Shown here: positions 7,918-16,126 of the stretch, piece by piece
Numbering within the stretch: the first letter of the stretch is position 1
Layout of the letters: each line of letters opens with the position of its first letter
Assembly (NCBI GenBank): GCA_024811115.1
Contig: JAKOGH010000210.1
Location: 1 to 17,313 of the forward strand
Direction: 5' to 3'
Source of the DNA: Terana coerulea
Lineage: Eukaryota > Basidiomycota > Agaricomycetes > Polyporales > Phanerochaetaceae
DNA: 17,313 nt
Position numbers and translations under genes: made by a program
The notes under the pieces: generated by a model
The model's input: only the letters and a program-made list of their open reading frames with translations
What the model was told of the DNA's origin: nothing
Databases searched by the model: none

Positions 7918-8327
7918 ATGTTCACCAACACCCTCGTCGCTCTCGCCCTCTCTTCTGTCGCATTTGTCAACGCTTCTCGTACGTGCTCACCGCATGTTCT
8001 CGTCCTCTCACGTGTTGACATGCCCCCATAGCATCCCTCGTAGCCCGCGACGGCTTCTCCGTCACGACGTTCTCCGCCGCGGGCTGCCAGGGCAGCAACC
8101 AGGGCACGACCAACGTCGGCGGCTCTGGCACCTCGTGCGTCGAGATGGGCTTCGCAGGCTCCTTCCAGGTCGGCAGCGGCTGCGGCAGCGTGCAGGTGCA
8201 GTACCACCACAACGCCGGCTGCAATGCCGACGAGCCCAACGAGATAGACACTGTCACCGAGGGCTGCGTCGACATCCCGGGTGACCTGGGCACGCACTTC
8301 TCGGCGGTGTTCTCCTGCTTGGACTGA
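7918..8327 (+). CDS. Small secreted six-cysteine protein, copy B
   Basis: Exon 1 is 7918-7978, the intron 7979-8031 (53 nt, GTACGT...ATAG), and exon 2 8032-8327. The product is 118 aa with the same layout as copy A: identical 19-residue signal peptide, SPSLVAR junction, and all six cysteines (39, 56, 71, 84, 99, 116). It differs from copy A at only four residues: Gly for Ala51, Gly for Asn72, Leu for Val117 and Asp for Gly118. Exon 1 is identical at the DNA level and I count about nine base differences over 357 coding bases, whereas the 53-nt intron has about seven and the flanks far more. The transposon sits about 950 bp upstream, well clear of the TATA box, so core promoter function is probably intact. 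Confidence 0.87.
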
Positions 8328-9014
8328 GCGGTTCTGCGCGGGCAAGGCCCTGGGTTGGTGTCGTGCCGCACGGGGAATCTCCCCAAATCCTTAGTACACG
8401 CTATTGGCCAATGTCAACGTAATAATCCAATGTAACACCAGTAACTTATGCGAATGAAATGTCTGCACTACTGTTCCGTATGACACGTTGACATGGAAAA
8501 CGGCGATGTATATACATCAGCTGCAGGTACGTTAAACGCACATTCGAATAAAATTTCGTCGTCCTGTTGTCTAAGGACGCAGGTTAGATCCGCTCCACTC
8601 CTACTTGACCTAAGTATGACTACCAGCTCACGGGCCACAGCCAGTGTCAGCTCATCCTGACAGCGCACAAGCTCTGACACTCGCGCCAAAGCGGACCGCA
8701 AGAGATAATGGCTTGCATCTACAACAGGGTCACGCATTTGCCGCGAGCCGTCTTCACTTCACGAGTGACTGGACCGGACCTGACAAACGATACCGACAGA
8801 GCAGGCTTCCAAGATATACGGTGAAATGGGATGGGTATTGCTGCGATGAGGATATTGATACATGTAGTGCGACGACGACGAACCCCTACCAACCGTGACT
8901 TGCACGGGCCCAAGAAAAGTAATGAAGTTAAGCCTGAGCTACGAGCTCCTGAAGGTAAGGATACCTAGACCGCTTCTATGAGATCGGCGCACGGTAGAAG
9001 TATGATGCTGAAGC
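8328..9014. other. 3' flank of gene B and intergenic region
   Basis: To about 8640 this is the duplicated 3' flank (3'UTR region, as after copy A). From 8640 to 9014 I find no gene. A plus-strand frame at 8644-8898 ends in RYTVKWDGY, superficially like a chromodomain strand, but the rest of the domain is missing. The right edge is the probable 3'UTR of the minus-strand F-box gene. Confidence 0.45.
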
Positions 9015-9909
9015 TTACTCATGATCGTCCAAGAACCCTGTATCGCGGCTGATGGACTCTGCGAACTGTATCGAGGATAAGCCTGATGTCAAAAGCAACT
9101 CGCGGTAGTGGGCTAGAGCTGCTTCGACTGAGAGCATGTCATTGGGAAGTCTGCGGAAGAGTCAGAGAAAAAATTGGCGAACGAATGGCTAACTCACAGC
9201 TCCGCCAGTGCTCGATTGATGTCCAGTATCGTGCACCCGTCGGGGTTCTCTACAGACAGAAACGGTTGACCACTTGCGTCCTGAAAATTTATGGATTGCA
9301 TGGGTGGAAATGTGGCGAATGCACAAGATGCGTTTGGATGTGCGCAGAGCGGACCATACTGCGAGGATTTGGACTCCGGGAACGTTGGCAAATGAGTGAG
9401 AAGGATGGAGAGCGTGTCCGGACACGGCAAATGAGGGCCGTCGGGCGGAGCATTGGCAAAATGCAGATAAAAATATAGCGGGTGTAGCGTGATGTCCAGG
9501 GGCAAATGAGGAAGGTCACGAAGGGAGCTGGGCGAAAAGGTCCGGTACTGCTTGGCTGGGGGCGAGGTCAGAAGGCGAAGGCGGGCTCGATCGCAATCAC
9601 ATGTGACGCACCGAAGCATGCATTCGCGTCCCTGCAGGACCTGATTTCACACCTAGACGCGTGCTGGACGAGCGTGAACGCGAGTCCCCGCCAGCTCAAC
9701 AGGCTGCCCGTCTGTCCTACCCGCATCCGCCGCCGCGGTCGCCCAAACCCCGCCCTCAAGCACGCCGTCTGCCAGCACCCGTCGTTGTCGTACACCGAGC
9801 GCACCGAGCGGCATGTCTGCGAGAGGGCTATATGCGCCCCGAGGTCCCCTGCAACCAGGTCCCGTATGCGCGCAAGAAGCTCTGCAGTGAGCTCGGTGAA
9901 GTTTGCCAT
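9015..9909 (-). CDS. F-box-like protein, three exons
   Basis: Exons on the minus strand are 9909-9612, 9555-9198 and 9150-9015. Intron 1 is 9611-9556 (56 nt, GTGCGT...CCAG, with CTGAC) and intron 2 is 9197-9151 (47 nt, GTGAGT...GCAG, with CTGAC). All junctions keep frame, giving 263 aa with no breaks. The N-terminus (LTAELLARIRDLVAG, then ALSQTCRSVRSVY, then a Trp) has the Leu/Ile spacing of an F-box, the motif that binds Skp1 in SCF ubiquitin ligases. The rest is rich in Pro, Leu and His with no repeats I recognise, so the substrate is unknown. The start ATG at 9909-9907 places the F-box at the extreme N-terminus, as is usual. Gene structure is firmer than the F-box label. Confidence 0.75.
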
Positions 9910-10621
9910 GTTCGAGTTGGGAGCTGGGTGGTGTCAGGTTCGAGGTTCTCGCAGAAAGACAACGGAAGAGATTTGTACCAGCTATCACACGCTGCCAGGC
10001 CTCTATGGCCTCCAGGAGGGCCTGAGAGACGACTTCGGAGGCTGGGGAAGGCGCAGGTCGATGGTCAAGAACATTTGTTCCCCTTCGTCGCCCCTCGTTT
10101 CTCGACAACTAGCATGGAAAACCAAAGGTTGGGCGCAAAGGCCGTGATGGACAGGAGCAAGCCACAACATTTCCCGTCACGCGCTATCACCTTTCGGGGC
10201 TTATCCCGGGGATAAGCACTTAACTCCGTAAATGCATAATTAATCCACGTGCGCGTCTCCCGTGACAAGTGCGCGCCGAGCTGGCCCAGGCCGAGACACC
10301 CGTCCCCAGCCCCTTTCTTTCATCCCAACTTCACCCTATCTTCGCAGGTTGTTCGCAGGCCTCAGTGTCGTGGCAGCACCAGAATACTGCAGCCTAGAAC
10401 AAGCATACACCCACCATCCAACGAGCGCATCTCTCAAAACCCGAATGCCCTTAGGCTGTGTCGGCGCCGGACCTCATCAGCATCACCCAGCAACTACAAC
10501 CTCCGCCCACCTGTGAACATCTGTGTACGATCCTCGACCTCGCCGGCGGTATGCGCATGCCTGCTCGCTCCGACGTTATAAAGCCTATCGACGCCAAGCA
10601 AGATCCTGCCAGCTCTGCACC
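9910..10621. promoter_or_regulatory. Divergent promoter between F-box and NT-C2 genes
   Basis: This is the shared upstream region of two divergent genes. The clearest site is a palindrome at 10199-10217, GCTTATCCCGGGGATAAGC, which contains two head-to-head GATAAG motifs, the recognition sequence of fungal GATA factors (nitrogen, light and iron regulators). A CACGTG E-box is at 10246-10251. From about 10290 to 10620 the sequence is C-rich and pyrimidine-rich, as in basidiomycete 5' leaders. Open frames here in several phases reflect low stop density, not genes. Confidence 0.5.
10199..10217. promoter_or_regulatory. Palindromic double GATA site
   Basis: GCTTATCC-CGG-GGATAAGC: an inverted repeat of 8 bases around a 3-base centre with GATAAG on each strand. 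It is about 290 bp from the F-box ATG and 405 bp from the NT-C2 ATG, so it could serve either gene. Binding is inferred from motif only. Confidence 0.55.
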
Positions 10622-12341
10622 ATGGCCATGAACAAGCCATCTTTCGCATCCGATGGAAGCTCCTCCTCCTCCGTGGCACCTCCACACACACCACACGGCC
10701 TACGAACTCAGTTTGGCCACATCCTGCCCAAGCATGCGCTCTTTCAGGTGCACCTGCACGTCGACCAGCTCTCGAACGTCCCGCTCGTCGGCGGTGAGTT
10801 CGGCGTCCGATGGAAATTCAAGAACGTCCAGTCCGGCTCCGGCCTCCTGAACAAGATGAAGAATCGCTCTGCATCGTCTCCGGCACTTGCAAGCTTTGGC
10901 GGGAGGAGAGATAGCAAGGGAAAGGGGAGGGGCCGCCGCAGATTGAGGTTACCCCGCACACGCCGATACACGACGGATTCCAGACCGACGACCACCGTTC
11001 CTCGTACGACCGCTCCTCAGTTGAAGACGACAGCGAGGACCCTCTGGCGCCGCACGCCAACACGGCCACGCCGTACGGCCAGTTCCTGACCGCGTCCCCA
11101 CCAGACATGCCCATACCGCTGCCCGCGAAGCCCGGCCGCCTCGAGAAGCAGGCCGAGGCGCGCGGCATCACCTCCTGGGCCCAACTGCAGGCCTATAACG
11201 TCCGCTGGGATCAGCGCGTCAGCGTCGTCGTCCAGATGGACGTCCACCGCGAGACTGCCGACCTGCTCCCCTGCGAGCTCAAGCTCGTCGTCATGCAGCG
11301 CGTCGTCCCGGGCGACCCGAATGCGCCGCACCAGCCGCGCCTCGGCGCGGTCTACATCAACCTCGCGGAGTACGCAGATGCGGGCGCGGTGACCCGGCGG
11401 TATTTGCTGCGCGAGAGCAAGACGAATGCCACGCTGAAGGTCCGTATATGCTATCCCATGAAGCTACCGTACTGACCGCCCTGCAGCTATCTATCGAACT
11501 CGAGCACATTGGCGGAGAGAAACAATATATCCCGCCACCGCTGCGCAAAGGCGAAATTATGGCATCCGTGACGGGCCTGCTGGCCAACAACGACTTATAC
11601 CGCACAAAGCTGGCGCGCGATCTCGACATGTATACCCATACCCAAGACGACGGCTTCTCGGACGATTACCAGCGCTATTCCAACAAGGAAGGCTCGGTCG
11701 ACTTTGACCGTCTGGCGATCTCAAACGGCCTGCGCACGACAGAGAACCTCATCGATGCCCTCTTCAACCCCGTGCCCACGGCGAGCGAGAAGCCGTCGCC
11801 GTTCACGTACTACGATCCGGACAGGGCCCAGCAGGCGGAGAAGGCCGCATCTTTCGCGGAGCGCCAGTCCACACATAGTAGTACGGACAGCGGGTACACA
11901 GATGGCAGCAGCGGCCACCATCCCGCATCCGTGTACACCACGGGCAGCGACTCGACGGGCGGCGCGCCGCCGGGGCTCGACCAGGCGCGGCATTGGTGGC
12001 AGAAGATGCGCAGCCGTCCGAGCACGCCGCTCACGCGGACTCTCCGCCCGACGACGCCGCAAACCGCCGAATTCACTAGAGTTGTCAGCGACCCTACGCC
12101 TCCCAACCCAGTTCTCCATTCACGTTCCGGCTCAACCTCGCGACTTCTTGCTTCCGCCTTTCTGCGTTGCATCGCCCGATCCCTTCTACGCTTTCGTTTC
12201 GTCTCATTGCACTTCTGCGGCCGCTTTCCGCATACACGCATTCGCATTCTATTGTTATACGCTCAGTATCCGCATAGCTTTACCGACCATACCATCTCAT
12301 TAAAGTGTAGAACCAGATATTGTAGCTCCGGATCACAATAA
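10622..12341 (+). CDS. NT-C2 (EEIG1/EHBP1-type N-terminal C2) domain protein
   Basis: The start ATG sits in an excellent context (CACCATGG). Residues about 34-72 open the NT-C2 domain with FQVHLHVDQLSNVPLVGGEF then WKFKNVQ. After a basic and Ser-rich loop the domain resumes with WDQRVSVVVQMDVHRET, LLPCELKLVVMQRV and LGAVYINLAEYA...RRYLLRESKTNATLK. An intron at 11440-11486 (47 nt, GTCCGT...GCAG, perfect CTGAC) is followed by LSIELEHIGGEKQYIPPPL, closing the domain, then a Ser/Thr/Pro-rich tail of about 260 aa. The domain is thought to bind membranes or partners in organelle and cytoskeleton organisation. The frame breaks once near 10924-10932 (a G-run apparently one base short). A GC-AG intron at 10889-10941 would also restore frame but lacks a branch point. 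Corrected length is about 557 aa. The last ~60 residues look like translated 3'UTR. Confidence 0.85.
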
Positions 12342-13053
12342 TTCAGGGATTGCTGTCATCTAATCTGTGCCTTGCTTCCAGCATGGTGAAGCAACTGTCC
12401 GCCTGACAGTGAGTTCTCGACGAAGGGTAAGTGCGCGTCCGGCCAGTCAACGTTAGTCAACTTGAAGGTGTTTCACGATAGCAATGCCGAGACCGATTTC
12501 GCGCCGCTGTTTATGTCGACAACTGCGCAAAGAAAAAAGAAAGTGAAGAAGAGGTTAAACAGGTTCCTAATACACTCTCCACTGTGAACCTATGTCGGGC
12601 TACTTATTGTGCACTGACGAAAGGGTGAGTGCGGACAAGACAAAACGGTACACTGCAGGACGCGGGTAATGCCGCAGTGCGCCTTTCAAACTCCGCTTAC
12701 TACATTACGAACGGTAACAAAGCGCGAAGCCGAAGCGCGCTGGCTGCGAGCATCCTCTTCACAAGTGGGGAACGAGACTAACGCTTTCTGCGAAGCATTC
12801 TTCCACTTTCTGTTCCCAGAAAGGCTTGCAGCGCCGCGTTTAAAGGTCAGAAACCCCGTGAAAAGCTATTATGGAACACTCTGATGAGGGCGGAACACTC
12901 AATACTATTTAGTAGTGTAAGCGGGATCACTACCTAGTTTGGAATTGTCTGCCGTGATAGTATACAGAAAGTAATAACACAGAGAAAGCAAGAGACTATC
13001 CAGCGACGCGAGCAGAGAACGTGCAAAGCATTTATGATGCAAAAGAAGGAAGG
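12342..13053. other. Intergenic region with a dispersed repeat
   Basis: Probable 3'UTR of the NT-C2 gene, then non-coding DNA containing the repeat copy at 12665-12781. Two related short motifs (GACGAAGGGTAAGTGCG at about 12419 and GACGAAAGGGTGAGTGCG at about 12617) lie 200 bp apart. The right edge should contain the 3' end of the minus-strand kinase pseudogene. No gene seen. Confidence 0.45.
12665..12781. repeat. Dispersed repeat, second copy of the MITE-like sequence
   Basis: It shares with about 5276-5374 the run CTTTCAAACTCCGCTTACTA and what follows it (CATTAC, one base different, AACGGTAACAA, GCGCGAAG), then CGCGCTGGCTGCGAGCA and GGGAACGAGACTA. It has an extra CCGAAG unit and a degraded left end, so the 14-bp inverted repeats of the first copy are not preserved. 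The two copies are in the same orientation 7.4 kb apart, which supports a dispersed family rather than a local duplication. Confidence 0.75.
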
Positions 13054-14379
13054 TTACTGGGACGGAACAGCGGGTCGAAGAGCAATGTAGTACCCGAGGG
13101 TCTTGAAAAGATGTGTGATAGAGCGTACGATACCTAGTGCTGGGTCTTCGTTGCATGGTACAAGCCGTGAGCGCAGTCTCCGCGTACTGAGACTTTTCTC
13201 CAACACAGCAAAGCGGGAGACAACGTCATCCATCGTTGGCCGCTTGGAGGGGTTTTTCTTGCACCATTTCCCCCACTAAAGGCGTGAGAAATTCCAAGCC
13301 ATGAAAGCTCTACGCTGACTGTCAATACTCGTCCATGCAATAAGAGCAGAAGAACGCACCTGCAACAGATTTTTTGTGATCATGTTTCCGGGGTGGTGGG
13401 CATCTGTCGGGGAGGGGTCAACCGCCGTATCGTAATCCTCAAACTCAGGCACAGTCTTGTCCCCGCCAAGGATGGGCAGCTCGCGCGGTGGGCCAGCCGC
13501 GGGGTCGTACTTGCGCGACAGACCGAAATCAATGAGGAAGTAGCGCGTCGGTCGTGACGTGCGACTGTAATACCTGGCGGTGGATTTGAAGTCTCGACTT
13601 CTGGGGCACGCGAGGATGAAACATGTCGGGAAACATGGGCGCAGGGTCGAGCATAATGTTGCGACCCATGCAGTCTCTGCAGTTCCGATTGAGCACTGTG
13701 CACGACATTGCGCACAGAGATGATCGCTGTTCTCGTACCGGTGCGCTACATGACATTGGTGCATGAATTGCAGACCCTGCATCATGAACCAAGCAGATGA
13801 GCGTCGGAGATCGCCCAGATCATAGGGTTGAGAACGATACCTCGAATATCTGCCTTAGGAAGTCAACGACCTCTCCGAGCGTGCTGAACTTTGGATCATT
13901 GAATGTCCTCAGCATTGGCATGACAAGAAGAAAAGTGCCCTGCGAGTCCGGTATGGTGAGGACCTCATGTACACGGACACAGTGGTTGCGAGGATGAGAC
14001 ACGAGCGGCTCCTTCGAAAAGTACTCGGTGATCTCAACTTCATGCGGATAGATTGCAGTATCGACTCGCTTGAGCATGATCCTCGTGCCGTCGGATATGC
14101 GCACCACATCGAGAAGGTTACTGTACTACATTTTTCTCCGGGTTTAAATTGTGTGATTGAATCCACGCATGAGGCTTACCGTCGAGAGAAATCCATCTTT
14201 ATAGTCTCGTGGTTCACCATTGGATCGCTATGAGGGTACCCAGTCAGGTTGGTACTGTGGGCGAAGTAAGTAGCCTTAACTCTCCAGCCACTTTTGATGG
14301 TCCCTCCAAAAGTACTCATGCCTGGCCAGACCCCTGGTTCCCTATTTAGATCCTGGCCAGAATCGCGTAGCTCATCCAT
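13054..14379 (-). pseudogene. Protein kinase pseudogene (agaricomycete expanded family)
   Basis: On the minus strand the family order is recoverable in pieces. MDELRDSGQDLN from 14379 is followed by EYFWRDHQKWLES, GYLLRPQYQPDWVPS, VRISDGTRIMLKR, HPRNHCVRVHEVL, LLVMPMLR, and GLQFMHQCHVAHRD (HRD restored by splicing out 13744-13687). Then come NIMLD, YFLIDFGLSRKYDP (DFG), LGGDKTVPEF, GNMI, PSKRPTMDDVVSRF and a C-terminal tail ending at 13054. Damage: in-frame stops TAA (14278-14276) and TAG (14230-14228, where relatives have Trp), a frame shift near 14310, one extra base in a C-run at 13603-13606 and one in an A-run at 13253-13257. The catalytic motifs survive, so loss is probably recent, but the two stops argue for a true pseudogene. 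Introns remain recognisable, so it is not retrocopied. Confidence 0.85.
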
Positions 14380-14707
14380 GTAGAGAGGAGTGCAGCAGCT
14401 GATAGTCTGCGAGGGTCGCGCTGGGAGGGGGCTGGGCGGGGGTCAGCACATAGCAGGCAAGGCAAGTTGAACTTTCTGTGGGCGTTCGCTTTGACGTCCG
14501 GCGGTCAACTTCCCATCAAGAACAAACCGAGCCCCTTATTGGACGAGGCGCCCATTTGGGCTACGGCGTTGACATGTTCGCGTCTTGCTCGTCGCGGCCC
14601 TGCACGCCACCTGCCATGCCACGTATACGTTCGTCTGTGTTCGGTTTGCCCCCTGCATTGACCAGGGCGGGTGAACCGCACGCTACTACTTACTACTAGC
14701 ATGGGTG
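14380..14707. promoter_or_regulatory. Intergenic region upstream of the MBOAT gene
   Basis: About 330 bp between the kinase pseudogene and the acyltransferase start, on the promoter side of both. It includes a G-rich run (about 14423-14442). No TATA box or other defined site stands out. Confidence 0.4.
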
Positions 14708-16011
14708 ATGCGGTCAAACTCCCAGAAATACTCACTTGGACTTGGGACTCTGGTGCAGTCACAGATAGACTTGCTGCCGAGACCAGAGGACCGAGTGTCT
14801 GTGGGGATCCAGTCTCTCATCGCCTATTTCACCCCCGTCGTCACGTCCTACTATGCGATGGCTGTCTTGGTTCTCAAGCCCTCGACACAGCTGCACAGAC
14901 TGGTCTTACTACCTTTGGCTCTGTACGCCACTTGGAGGGCCGCAACGCGTTGCGACGTGTCCGCTGGCATCCCAGAGATGAATCACAATAACTACGGGCA
15001 CTGTGTATGTCATCCTTCCTGTTCATGCACAGACAGCCCATATTGACCATAATTCACGCCAGATCATCATGTTTGCATTCAGCATGCGCATGCTCGAATG
15101 GGCCTTCCGGTCAGAGACTCTACAGCGTCCGCCCGGCCACGAGGACAGAACCATCTACGCCGACGCCTTTGACCTCTGCTGCAACCTGCGCGGGCTGGGC
15201 TGGGCGTGGTCCGCAGGCCTCTGCGTCCCCGCCGAAACACGCCCGACGCACAGCCGCGCCGCGTTCGTGCGTGCGACCCTCCTCCGTGCTGCGCGACGTC
15301 GTGCGACGTTGCAAGCAACCATACACGCCCTGGCCCCGACCACCTTCGGCTCCCTGCGCGGCGGGACGATCTTCGTGCCCACGCTCCCGCCCGTGCGCCG
15401 GTACGCGTACTCGAGCCTCGTGTCGGCGCTCACCGCCGTCGGCATCTACGCGTCGCTCAACATGATGTACCACTCACCGCGCTCGCCTTCGCCCTGCCCG
15501 TCGTCGGGCCGCGGCAGCGCCCGGAGGACTGGCCGCCGCTGAGCGACGCGCCCTGGCGCGCGCGGCGTCCCTGCGCGACTTCTGGGGCCGGCGCTGGCAC
15601 CAGCTCTTCCGCCGCTCGTTTCTCGTGCTGGGCGCGGCGCCGCTGGCGCGCGTGTTTGGGCGTGCGGGCGCGGTCCTCGGCGTGTTCCTGCTATCGGGCG
15701 TCATGCACGACGTGTGCATCTGGGGCATGGGTCGGGGCACGGACTTCCCGCGCATCGGTGGGTTCTTCATGGTGAACGGCGTCGGCATTATCGGCGAATA
15801 CGCTTTCGAGAGGTTTACGGGGAGAAGGGTGCGCGGCTGGATAGGATGGGTGTGGACGATGCTGTTTATGGTCGCGACAGGTAACCTAGTCGTCGATGCG
15901 TGGCTTACCAGGGGCTTCATTGGGTCCGCTGTCTTTCCCGAACCTGTACGGCCCACAACGCTTCTGAAATGGACAGTTCAGTACTTACGGGGTAGCGGAT
16001 TTGCGGGATAG
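14708..16011 (+). CDS. MBOAT/wax-synthase-like membrane acyltransferase
   Basis: A polytopic membrane O-acyltransferase of the fungal wax-synthase-domain group, whose members move acyl or acetyl groups onto alcohols, often on terpenoids. Exon 1 is 14708-15004, the intron 15005-15062 (58 nt, GTATGT...CCAG, branch TTGAC, phase 0), exon 2 15063-16011. Landmarks: LIAYFTPVVTSYYAMAVLVL (first membrane segment), MRMLEWAF, FDLCCNLRGLGWAWS, APTTFGSLRGGTIFVPTLPP, DFWGRRWHQLFRRSFLVLGA, and LSGVMHD with the conserved histidine near residue 315, then GMGRGTDF and a final hydrophobic block. Two single-base deletions break the frame, near 15471-15473 and in a CG tract at 15556-15564. With both restored the length is 415 aa, normal for the family, and exon 2 becomes a multiple of three. 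No secondary-metabolism genes flank it. Confidence 0.87.
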
Positions 16012-16126
16012 CACATCTCGCAGCCTACTCGGTCAGAAAGATATCAGTACTATGGTATCATAGACCCATGTAGTAACCAAGCTATGCAGTACAACATATA
16101 AAGTACACCTAAAGATCGTCCTGAAG
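16012..16126. other. Convergent 3' intergenic gap
   Basis: Only 115 bp separate the stop codons of the plus-strand MBOAT gene and the minus-strand isocitrate dehydrogenase gene, so their 3'UTRs probably overlap. It is AT-rich relative to its neighbours. No terminator-like structure is obvious. Confidence 0.6.

Larger units (their letters stand above)
6130..8640 (+). repeat. Tandem duplication, unit B, split by a transposon
   Basis: Unit B is the partner of 3345-5115, in the same orientation. Without the transposon and one target copy it is about 1.87 kb, close to the 1.77 kb of unit A. Flanking similarity resumes cleanly on the right of the insertion (TACCACTACACCAAGATGT at about 7035). The 3' boundary is soft, somewhere between about 8600 and 8640. 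Confidence 0.88.

Noticed and set aside
8644..8898. Frame ending RYTVKWDGY, resembling a chromodomain strand
   Set aside because: Only one short match; the rest of a chromodomain (the following E-x-TWEP-type helix) is absent and no retroelement integrase context is present.
10889..10941. GC-AG intron (53 nt) in the NT-C2 gene
   Set aside because: It restores the frame, but it lacks a branch point and pyrimidine tract and would remove a basic loop typical of the family. A one-base error in the adjacent G-run explains the break more simply, though the intron is not excluded.
15079..15473. Several long minus-strand frames opposite the MBOAT gene
   Set aside because: GC-rich shadow frames; the plus strand carries continuous family motifs.
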